From assembly GCA_947494405.1 (NCBI GenBank), contig CANLWQ010000136.1:1-5848 (forward strand): 5,848 nt of DNA, read 5' to 3'. Below the pieces are notes generated by a model, which worked only from the letters and a program-made list of their open reading frames with translations, was not told the origin of the DNA and ran no database searches. The translations under genes were made by a program, and so were the position numbers. Source of the DNA: Comamonadaceae bacterium (lineage in GTDB: Bacteria; Pseudomonadota; Gammaproteobacteria; Burkholderiales; Burkholderiaceae_C). Below are positions 1 to 5,639 of this stretch, in pieces; positions within the stretch are counted from its first letter, which is position 1; each line of letters opens with the position of its first letter.

Positions 1-1238
1 GTGAAGGACGCACGGCACGCGATGTTTGGATCAACCCGCCGCCCATACCTTTGACCACCGCTGAAATGGACCATGTGTTCGATCTGCCTTATGCCCGCAG
101 CCCGCACCCGATTTATGCCGATGCGCAAGGTGGCCACGACGGCGAGACCAAAATTCCTGCGTGGGAGATGATTCGTTTTAGCGTCAACATCATGCGCGGC
201 TGTTTTGGTGGTTGCACGTTTTGCTCCATCACCGAGCATGAAGGTCGCATTATTCAAAGCCGCAGCGAAGAGTCCATCTTGCGCGAGATTGAAGACATAC
301 GTGACAAAGTTCCCGGCTTCACCGGTGTGGTCAGCGACTTAGGCGGCCCCACGGCGAATATGTACCGCATTGGTTGCAAGACGCCCGAGATTGAAGCGGC
401 TTGCCGCAAACCCAGTTGCGTGTTTCCCGGTATCTGCCAAAACCTCAATACCAGCCACCAGCCCTTGATTCAGCTCTACCGCAAAGCGCGGGCTTTGCGT
501 GGGGTGAAAAAAATCCTGATTGGCTCTGGCTTGCGCTACGACTTGGCTGTTGAAAGCCCAGAGTATGTGAAAGAGTTGGTCACCCACCATGTGGGTGGCT
601 ATTTGAAAATTGCGCCTGAGCACACCGAGGGCAGCCCGCTGTCCATGATGATGAAGCCGGGCATTGGCAGTTATGAGCGCTTCAAGCACATGTTTGACAA
701 GTACAGCGCCGAGGCTGGCAAGAAGCAATACTTGATTCCCTACTTTATTGCGGCGCACCCAGGCACCCGCGACGAGGACATGATGCATTTGGCGGTGTGG
801 CTGAAAAAGAATGGTTTCCGCGCCGATCAGGTGCAAACCTTTTACCCCAGCCCCATGGCCAGCGCCACGGCCATGTACCACTCAGGCAAAAACCCGCTCA
901 AGCGGGTGGGACGCGAAAGTGAAGCTGTGGATATCGTGCGCGGCGAAAAACGCCGTCGTTTGCACAAAGCGTTTTTGCGCTATCACGATCCCAATAATTG
1001 GCCGCTTTTGCGTGAGGCGTTAAAAACCATGGGTCGAGCCGACCTGATTGGCAACGGCAAGCAACATTTGATTCCGCGTTTTCAGCCCCTCAACGCAGAG
1101 GGCTACACCAGCAGTCGCCGCAAAAACAGCACCTCGGTGGCGGCGAAAACATCGCCGGTGACATTGGGGCGGGTCAAAGCAACGCCAGGCAAGATACTCA
1201 CCCAGCACACAGGCTTGCCCCCCCGCAAGACCAAATAA
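1..1238 (+). CDS. ygiQ: YgiQ family radical SAM protein, 5' end missing
   Basis: The reading frame is open from the first base (first whole codon at 3) to TAA at 1236-1238. The gene therefore starts upstream, and the ATG at 51 is an internal methionine. The visible 411 residues are about the C-terminal half of a family that is usually above 700 residues. The segment [10 protein letters not shown], just before TAEMDHVF, is typical of YgiQ. The radical SAM cluster motif CX3CX2C (CFGGCTFC) lies at 201-224 and would bind a [4Fe-4S] cluster with S-adenosylmethionine. Further family landmarks are [24 protein letters not shown] and [11 protein letters not shown], the last leading into the C-terminal DUF3362-type region. 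The tail after about 1090 is basic, Ser/Thr/Lys-rich and probably disordered. It is a cytosolic enzyme whose reaction is, to my knowledge, unassigned. It is convergent with the next gene and apparently unrelated to the secretion locus. Identification is confident; the function is not known. Confidence 0.95.
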   Translation, partial: EGRTARDVWINPPPIPLTTAEMDHVFDLPYARSPHPIYADAQGGHDGETKIPAWEMIRFSVNIMRGCFGGCTFCSITEHEGRIIQSRSEESILREIEDIRDKVPGFTGVVSDLGGPTANMYRIGCKTPEIEAACRKPSCVFPGICQNLNTSHQPLIQLYRKARALRGVKKILIGSGLRYDLAVESPEYVKELVTHHVGGYLKIAPEHTEGSPLSMMMKPGIGSYERFKHMFDKYSAEAGKKQYLIPYFIAAHPGTRDEDMMHLAVWLKKNGFRADQVQTFYPSPMASATAMYHSGKNPLKRVGRESEAVDIVRGEKRRRLHKAFLRYHDPNNWPLLREALKTMGRADLIGNGKQHLIPRFQPLNAEGYTSSRRKNSTSVAAKTSPVTLGRVKATPGKILTQHTGLPPRKTK

Positions 1239-1240
1239 TT

Positions 1241-1261
1241 AATTGGGATCTGACCCCGATT
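1241..1261. repeat. Imperfect hairpin between convergent genes
   Basis: The arms AATTGGG (1241-1247) and CCCGATT (1255-1261) pair over 7 bp with one G-T wobble, enclosing a 7-nt loop. It sits 2 nt after the ygiQ stop codon, in the gap to the convergent TPR gene. No T-run follows on either strand, so it is a weak candidate for an intrinsic terminator. It could instead be a small dispersed REP-like palindrome; a GGGGTCAGATCCC-type core reminds me of motifs scattered between genes in Burkholderiales, but that is recollection and was not checked. Confidence 0.45.
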
Positions 1262-1281
1262 AACTGATTAACTGATTAATT
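1258..1281. repeat. 8-bp tandem repeat GATTAACT, three units
   Basis: GATTAACT occurs at 1258-1265 and 1266-1273, followed by GATTAATT at 1274-1281 with one mismatch. The repeat overlaps the right arm of the hairpin and reaches into the stop codon (TTA at 1276-1278, read leftward as TAA) and last codon of the TPR gene. A gain or loss of one unit would shift the sequence around that stop codon. Its function is unknown; it may mark a past insertion or slippage event. Confidence 0.6.
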
Positions 1282-1563
1282 CGCGGCAGCGGTGTTGCTG
1301 CCGGACATATGGTCTTTGTAAGAGTTGATCCAATGGTCGAACGCTTGTTCAGCTTCGGAGGGGTGGTTTTGTTTTTGCAGCAACCAACCGTAGTTGAACC
1401 ACACAGAATATTTGCTGTGAGTGCGGTCATTTTTCAACCATTGGCGATACAGCTCCAAAGCTTCATGGGTTTGGCCAGCATGGTCCAATTGCTCAGCTTT
1501 AGCGATCACTTCTTGTGGAGACAAGCTAGGTGTGTTGATAACCAAGGTGGTGTAAGGTGTCAT
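1276..1563 (-). CDS. Small TPR protein, resembling the N-terminus of SPINDLY/OGT-type glycosyltransferases
   Basis: A 95-residue protein with two tetratricopeptide-like helix pairs: residues about 16-46 (SPQEVIAKAEQLDHAGQ, then EALELYRQWLKND) and about 51-84 (KYSVWFNYGWLLQKQNH, then SEAEQAFDHWI). The pattern 'AEQLDxAGQ...ALELYRQWL...WFNYGxLL' recalls the opening of SPINDLY-type O-GlcNAc transferases found in betaproteobacteria, which continue for several hundred residues. Here the protein ends right after the second repeat with a Ser/Asn/Ala-rich tail, and no catalytic domain follows. There is no signal peptide, so it should be cytosolic. The start is well supported by GAGGA seven bases upstream of the ATG. 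It lies 65 nt downstream of the CoA-transferase gene on the same strand and could be co-transcribed, though the products have no obvious link. It may be a genuine small adaptor protein or a truncated remnant. The gene call is solid; the role is unknown. Confidence 0.8.
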   Translation of the reverse strand: MTPYTTLVINTPSLSPQEVIAKAEQLDHAGQTHEALELYRQWLKNDRTHSKYSVWFNYGWLLQKQNHPSEAEQAFDHWINSYKDHMSGSNTAAAN

Positions 1564-1570
1564 GATGAAT

Positions 1571-1575
1571 TCCTC
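1571..1575 (-). promoter_or_regulatory. Ribosome binding site of the TPR gene
   Basis: Read leftward this is GAGGA, seven bases before the ATG at 1563-1561. It is the best Shine-Dalgarno match seen in the window and fixes the start of the small TPR gene, which argues that the gene is translated and not a chance frame. Confidence 0.7.
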
Positions 1576-1628
1576 GAAATGAAAATGTTCTGAGAGAAAG
1601 CAAAACGAATGCCAACTGTTCCGACACT

Positions 1629-2561
1629 TCAGGCGTTTGGCAAACTCACCAAAGGCAGATCGTGTTGTTGCGCCAGAGCCGTCAGCTGTTTGCGGGTGAG
1701 GCCGGCAAAGAAAGCGGCCAAACGGGTCTTGGTGGCAGGCAATAGCATGGGGTCGCGATGTGCACTAACCAAGCCAGCGACTTCAAGTAATTTGACCGCA
1801 AAGTGAGGCTCTAGCGCGGCCACGGCCACACGGCCATTGGCACAGGCATAGACTTGGTAGCCCGCATGGGCGCCGCCCACATATCCCTTGGGAGCGGTCA
1901 GCCCCCAGTGCCTGGGAAGTGCCAGAAAAGCGGCGGCGTCTTCCAGCGCCACTTCATTGAAAACCCCTTTTCCTTGGGAACGGCCTGGCTTGGCGCGTTG
2001 CCAAAGCACTTTGAGCACAGCCTCACTGGCCTGCAGCGAACCGGCCATGTCGGCAAACAGACTGGCGGGCAAATTCAGCTTGCTGACCAAATCGTTGCTG
2101 GCGAGGTAGGTGAGGTCGTGACCCGGTATTTCCGCGCCTGCCCCAGAAGAACCGACGATGCTCACCATATTCAGTGTCGGAAATTGGGTGTGCAAATCTT
2201 CCCAAGCCAGCCCCAACTTCTTTAAAGCCGAGGGGCGAAACGAGGTGAGCAGCACATCCGACTGGGCCAAGAGTTTGTGTAATTGGGCTTGTCCCTTGTC
2301 GGTTTTGAGGTCGGCTTGCACCACTTTCACATCCGCATGCAGTTGCTTGTAAGCATGTGGCGCGTAAAGTCCCATGGGGTCTGAGCTCGTCCCTTTGGCT
2401 GAACCCAAGGGCGGCAAGGGTTCGAGCTTGCTGCATTTGGCGCCCATATTGGCCAAGCGCATCAAGGTGGCTGGGCCCGGCAGATTCAGTGCCACGCTCA
2501 AAATGCGCACCCCAGACAAGGTTTTATCTATGGCTTGAAAGCTGGGTTTTCCTTGGGACAT
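1629..2561 (-). CDS. CaiB/BaiF family CoA-transferase, short form
   Basis: A 310-residue class III CoA-transferase or racemase. These enzymes move CoA between carboxylic acids, or epimerise 2-methylacyl-CoA, through an active-site aspartate. The N-terminal segment SGVRILSVALNLPGPATLMRL (residues 16-36) and the following GAKCSKLEP match the family's nucleotide-fold opening. SDVLLTSFRPSALKKLGL (101-118) is the usual 'D(V/L)xxxxFRPG' block. GHDLTYLA (147-154) and FADMAG (169-174) carry His148 and Asp171, which line up with the histidine and catalytic aspartate of alpha-methylacyl-CoA racemase. The loop between them is about seven residues shorter than in that enzyme. Most family members have about 360-400 residues; this one stops at PLVSLPNA, where others continue with a further C-terminal segment. 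The substrate cannot be read from the sequence. The start at 2561 has only a weak purine stretch (GAGCAAAAA) upstream. It is cytosolic and divergent from the secretion locus. Confidence 0.9.
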   Translation of the reverse strand: MSQGKPSFQAIDKTLSGVRILSVALNLPGPATLMRLANMGAKCSKLEPLPPLGSAKGTSSDPMGLYAPHAYKQLHADVKVVQADLKTDKGQAQLHKLLAQSDVLLTSFRPSALKKLGLAWEDLHTQFPTLNMVSIVGSSGAGAEIPGHDLTYLASNDLVSKLNLPASLFADMAGSLQASEAVLKVLWQRAKPGRSQGKGVFNEVALEDAAAFLALPRHWGLTAPKGYVGGAHAGYQVYACANGRVAVAALEPHFAVKLLEVAGLVSAHRDPMLLPATKTRLAAFFAGLTRKQLTALAQQHDLPLVSLPNA

Positions 2562-2641
2562 TTTTTGCTCTATATATATAGTTGTGTTTGGGCGATCTTA
2601 GAGGATTGCAAGTTGGCTTGAATCATGCTTTTATTTTGACC
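2562..2641. promoter_or_regulatory. Divergent intergenic region between the CoA-transferase gene and the secretion locus
   Basis: These 80 bases separate two gene starts facing away from each other, so promoters for both directions should lie here. An AT-rich (TA)5 run at 2571-2580 is the most obvious melting site. A TTGCAA at 2606-2611 with TTTATT 18 bases further on is a weak rightward -35/-10 candidate that would start transcription very near the ATG at 2642. Neither hexamer pair is convincing. No clear operator palindrome was found. A four-codon frame (ATG at 2625, TGA at 2637-2639) sits directly ahead of the ATG at 2642. Confidence 0.4.
2571..2580. repeat. (TA)5 dinucleotide run in the divergent promoter region
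   Basis: Five consecutive TA units lie 9 bases ahead of the CoA-transferase start and 61 bases ahead of the first secretion-locus gene. It is a possible -10-like or slippage-prone element. Five units are few, so phase variation is only a possibility. Confidence 0.5.
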
Positions 2642-3121
2642 ATGAAGAATTCAACACACCCCACCCATTCCATCACTTTGCTTTTAGGCGCATGCCTGGG
2701 CTTTTGTCAGGTGTCACTGGCTGCTGACAGTTCTTCAGTGCTTGTCGCTGATGCAGGTTCGCTCATGCAGCAAAACGAACAAAGTATCAAACCGCATTTA
2801 CCAAACAACGATACCCTGAGGCTGCTCAGCCTGCCGCCACCCATGACTTTGCCAGAGCAATTTGGCATGACGGTGCGCCGGGTTTATTTCTTGGGTAACA
2901 GTCGCATAAGCAAAAGCCAGCTGTATCCAGCGGTTCAACCTTTTCTGAATCGCCCTCTGGTTGCTGTAGATATTGACAAAATGAAGGTGGCAGTCACTAA
3001 CTTTTATCGCCAAATGGGTTGGATAGTGGAGGTTTACCTTCCCCAACAAAGCTTGGACCAAAATGAATTGACGCTTCAGGTGGTTGAAGACCTGCGTCAC
3101 AGCGGAAAACCCGCTCGATAA
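2642..3121 (+). CDS. Exported stand-alone POTRA protein, N-terminal TpsB fragment
   Basis: A 159-residue periplasmic protein. I start it at the ATG at 2642 and not the in-frame TTG at 2582 because this gives a normal signal peptide: a short polar N-terminus, a hydrophobic core ITLLLGACLGFCQVSLA and a likely cut after Ala27 or Ala28 (SLA-A-D). No good Shine-Dalgarno precedes it. Residues about 36-48 (DAGSLMQQNEQ and following) resemble the plug helix H1 at the N-terminus of FhaC/ShlB-type transporters. A linker follows, then one POTRA_2-type domain at about 76-149 (MTVRRVYFLGNSRIS ... FYRQMGWIVEVYLPQQSLDQNELTLQVVE, given here in parts). The usual second POTRA and barrel are absent, and nothing resembling them follows the stop in this frame. 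It lies 102 nt upstream of a complete TpsB whose first POTRA is a paralogue (FYKQNNYLARVTLAQQ, then LTLDVME). It probably assists that transporter in substrate recognition or gating; a decayed TpsB remnant is the alternative. Confidence 0.85.
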   Translation: MKNSTHPTHSITLLLGACLGFCQVSLAADSSSVLVADAGSLMQQNEQSIKPHLPNNDTLRLLSLPPPMTLPEQFGMTVRRVYFLGNSRISKSQLYPAVQPFLNRPLVAVDIDKMKVAVTNFYRQMGWIVEVYLPQQSLDQNELTLQVVEDLRHSGKPAR

Positions 3122-3215
3122 GCATTTACTTTTGCTTCAATAGATTCGTTTGCCAATATTTCGGCATTGGCCGTAGGCCTGAAACTTGCATACCTAATAA
3201 AAGCAAGTATTTACG

Positions 3216-3220
3216 TGAGG
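3216..3220 (+). promoter_or_regulatory. Candidate ribosome binding site of the TpsB gene
   Basis: TGAGG ends three bases before the ATG at 3224. The spacing is short, but it is the only purine-rich match nearby. It favours this ATG over the in-frame TTG at 3167, which has no such site. Confidence 0.45.
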
Positions 3221-3223
3221 TTT

Positions 3224-5563
3224 ATGAGAAAGCACCTGTCAAAAGCACTGCAAGCAGCGGTACTTATCGTCCTGGTCGGTTGGGCTTTGGACGGTCACGT
3301 CCCTGGTTTGAACGAACCTGTGGCGCCTGACCCTGCGCCAGTGCCTGTGGCTGAGCAAGTAGAAAATGCGCTGGAGCAAGTGCGGCAAGTTGGCGAGGAT
3401 GTTCAGGCTCAAACCGAGCAAATTGTTGAAAATATTCAAAAAAAATCAGTCATTGCAGGAAAAAGCCTGAGTCGCATGGCTGAACAGGTTCAACAGTCTG
3501 GCCAAGACATGGTGCAGGCGATTCCCCCACTGAGTGAAATAAGCCTGCCTGAGTTGCCCGTTTTGCCTTCGCCGCCTATGGCGGTGGAACCCGCCATCGT
3601 GGTTGAAAACAAGCCAAGCCAAGAGCTGCCAAAAGTTGATCAAAATGGCAATTCTTTGCCTATTGAGGGAAAAGTTTTGCCACCTTCGGCGCCAGCTGTT
3701 GCAACGCCTGAGCCTTTGATTGATACCACCCGCTCACCAGATGTAGCGCCCAATCCCAGCCCGTTATCAGCCAAATTGGCCAAAAAAATGCCAATTGAGC
3801 CTTCGCCAGAACCTAAAGTGGCCGCCATTCCTGTGCCTGCGCCAGCCCCGACTCGAGCGCACAAAGTTGCGCCAGCGCCAACTCCAGCACCTGAGCCTAA
3901 AGTGGCTGCCGTTCCTGTGCCTGTGCCAACCCCGGCGCCAGCGCCCAAAGTCGCGCCAGCGCCACCTCCAGCGCCAGCACCCGAGCCCAAAGCGGCCGCC
4001 GTTCCAGCACCGGTCAAGGCCGAAAAGCCTGCTGCGGCTGAAGAACCTCTCACCGTTGTGCTCAAAGAAATACGCTTTAAGGGCGTGAAAAGCTTCTCCA
4101 ACGACTCCATTCAAACCATGGTGGCTAAATTCATTGGCATTCCGTTGCGATACGACGATTTGCTGGATGTGGCCTTCACTATTGAGAATTTCTATAAGCA
4201 AAACAACTACTTAGCTCGGGTTACGCTAGCCCAGCAAGATGTCACCGAAGGTGTACTGACCTTGGATGTGATGGAATCTATTTTGTCTAAGGTGAAAGTC
4301 GAGCAGCCAATTGACACACTGCCTACCACCCAAGCCCTTGTTCTGTCACTGTTGCAACGCCACAGCCCCGGGGGCAAACAGTTCAATTCAGACGGTTTAG
4401 ACCGCGGTTTGTCACTCGCCAATGAATTGCCAGGCGCCAGCGTTTCCGGCTCTTTGCGAGAAGGTGATGAACCCGGCGAAACCGAACTGCTGCTTAAGTT
4501 GTACAAAAACCAAAGCCGCCGAATGGAGCTCATTGTTGACAACCAAGGCTCTCGGTCTACCGGCGCGCAACGGGCTATGGGTAACTATTCGTCCACCAAC
4601 CCCACCGACCGCGGTGATTTATTCTCTTTATCGACTATTGTGACCAAGGGGTCTGAGTACTTTAGGGGGGCTTACAGTTTGCCCGTAGGCTTGGACGGCT
4701 GGCGTGCGGGTCTGAATGCCTCGGCCATGGATTACGAAGTGATCATAGGTGACCCAGGTGTGAAGGGCGCTGTCGGCAAAGCGTTCTCGCAAGGCTTGGA
4801 TTTTATTTACCCGCTTGAGCGCAGTCCTAAAGCCAGCAGCACTTTGACGGTCAGTGCGGAGGCCAAACAATTCAAGAACATCATGGCCACGGGCAATGTG
4901 CTTTCCGAGTATGAGTCCCAGGTGGTCTTGGCCCAGCTTTCAGGCGCCGAAAACGAATTCAATAAATTAAGTGGCCTGTTTAATTACAACTTTACTTACA
5001 GCCATGGCCAAATTCGCCTGCAAGAGGGTTCTAGTTACCAAGCCACTGACAGCACTGGCAACAAGACTGAGGGTGTATTTAATAAACTGCGCATGAATTT
5101 GAGCTACCTCGAACCTTTAAGCAAAAAAACAGATGTGTACTTTGGATTTACCAGTCAATTTGCCGACAAGAACCTTGATTCTTCCGAGAAGTTTCAGCTG
5201 GGAGGCGCCAACGGGATTCGTGCCTATCCCACTGGCGAAGGCTCTGGCTCTGACGGGCGAATGGTGAATTTCGAGTTGCGTCATCGCTTGGACAACGGAA
5301 TTACCGTGACGGGTTTTTACGATTGGGGCCATGTCGAGGAGCTGCACATTCCAAACGATAACAACCCAACCCTTAAAAACAGCTACGACTTAAAGGGCTT
5401 TGGCGTGTCAGCTGCCTACAACTTCAGCAACGGCGTGGCGGTCAAAGGCACATGGGCGACCCGCGAAGGCAACAACCCCAACCCCAAGATTCCCAGCGGC
5501 ACAGACCAAGACGGCACCCGCGACCGTAATCGCTTCTGGTTGCAAGTGGCTATTCCTTTCTAA
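3224..5563 (+). CDS. TpsB (ShlB/FhaC/HecB) two-partner secretion transporter with TonB-like N-terminal extension
   Basis: A 779-residue outer-membrane transporter that should secrete the TpsA partner encoded next; the family norm is about 550-600 residues. ATG 3224 is preferred over TTG 3167 because of the RBS and the basic N-terminus (MRKHLSK). In order: a hydrophobic segment at residues 8-22 (ALQAAVLIVLVGWAL) with no clear signal-peptidase site; a likely helical or coiled stretch at about 43-76; a flexible region; Pro/Ala/Val/Lys-rich repeats at about 190-275; POTRA1 at about 277-352 (EIRFKGVKSFSNDSI to LTLDVME); POTRA2 at about 353-427 (LANELPGASVSGSL then REGDEPGETELLLK); a beta-barrel from about 431 to the end. 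The barrel shows alternating amphipathic strands, the L6-loop signature GGANGIRAYPTGEG (from residue 660, position 5201) and a terminal Phe (WLQVAIPF) as in BAM-inserted porins. It lacks the usual plug-helix motif, which is found instead on the upstream small protein. Spacing to the TpsA start is 76 nt, consistent with one operon. Confidence 0.93.
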   Translation: MRKHLSKALQAAVLIVLVGWALDGHVPGLNEPVAPDPAPVPVAEQVENALEQVRQVGEDVQAQTEQIVENIQKKSVIAGKSLSRMAEQVQQSGQDMVQAIPPLSEISLPELPVLPSPPMAVEPAIVVENKPSQELPKVDQNGNSLPIEGKVLPPSAPAVATPEPLIDTTRSPDVAPNPSPLSAKLAKKMPIEPSPEPKVAAIPVPAPAPTRAHKVAPAPTPAPEPKVAAVPVPVPTPAPAPKVAPAPPPAPAPEPKAAAVPAPVKAEKPAAAEEPLTVVLKEIRFKGVKSFSNDSIQTMVAKFIGIPLRYDDLLDVAFTIENFYKQNNYLARVTLAQQDVTEGVLTLDVMESILSKVKVEQPIDTLPTTQALVLSLLQRHSPGGKQFNSDGLDRGLSLANELPGASVSGSLREGDEPGETELLLKLYKNQSRRMELIVDNQGSRSTGAQRAMGNYSSTNPTDRGDLFSLSTIVTKGSEYFRGAYSLPVGLDGWRAGLNASAMDYEVIIGDPGVKGAVGKAFSQGLDFIYPLERSPKASSTLTVSAEAKQFKNIMATGNVLSEYESQVVLAQLSGAENEFNKLSGLFNYNFTYSHGQIRLQEGSSYQATDSTGNKTEGVFNKLRMNLSYLEPLSKKTDVYFGFTSQFADKNLDSSEKFQLGGANGIRAYPTGEGSGSDGRMVNFELRHRLDNGITVTGFYDWGHVEELHIPNDNNPTLKNSYDLKGFGVSAAYNFSNGVAVKGTWATREGNNPNPKIPSGTDQDGTRDRNRFWLQVAIPF
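3809..4012 (+). repeat. In-frame tandem repeat encoding the Pro/Ala/Lys linker
   Basis: Two long units and a partial third, all starting EPK(V/A)AA. Unit 1 (3809-3892, 28 residues) reads EPKVAAIPVPAPAP, then TRAHKVAPAPTPAP. Unit 2 (3893-3982, 30 residues) reads EPKVAAVPVPVPTP, then APAPKVAPAPPPAPAP. Unit 3 (3983-4012) reads EPKAAAVPAP. The consensus is EPKVAA-V-PVPxPxP-xxxxK-VAPAPxPAP. The X-Pro alternation with regularly spaced lysines and glutamates is like the TonB linker. Copies have diverged at DNA level (cctaaagtggcc, cctaaagtggct, cccaaagcggcc), which suggests older duplication, and copy number may vary between strains. Confidence 0.85.
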
Positions 5564-5628
5564 GTTTTATCGATTTTGGTGTTTTGCGCTAAATTACCGC
5601 TTCAAAAAAATAGAGTGGTGCCGATTCG

Positions 5629-5637
5629 TAAGGGTGG
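5629..5637 (+). promoter_or_regulatory. Ribosome binding site deciding the TTG start of the TpsA gene
   Basis: TAAGGGTGG is close to the anti-16S consensus TAAGGAGG. Its AAGGG core ends five bases before the TTG at 5640. It overlaps the alternative GTG at 5634, which makes that codon unlikely as the start. Confidence 0.6.
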
Positions 5638-5639
5638 TT

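Noticed and set aside
339..881. Leftward 180-residue frame inside ygiQ
   Set aside because: It lies opposite conserved radical SAM coding sequence and has no domain or start signal of its own.
2023..2436. Leftward 137-residue frame overlapping the CoA-transferase in another frame
   Set aside because: It is a same-strand shadow of a well-supported CaiB/BaiF gene and shows no recognisable protein features.
3101..3115. AGCGG / CCGCT hairpin at the end of the small POTRA gene as a terminator
   Set aside because: The stem is only 5 bp, lies within coding sequence and is not followed by a T-run; the genes around it look co-transcribed.
3184..3208. ACTTGC / GCAAGT inverted repeat upstream of the TpsB start as an operator or riboregulator
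   Set aside because: A 6-bp stem with a 13-base loop is expected by chance in AT-rich leader DNA, and no further symmetry supports it.
3640..4110. Leftward 156-residue Gly/Ala/Thr-rich frame opposite the TpsB linker
   Set aside because: Its composition is the mirror of the Pro/Ala codon repeats on the plus strand; it has no RBS or recognisable domain, and the plus strand is clearly coding.
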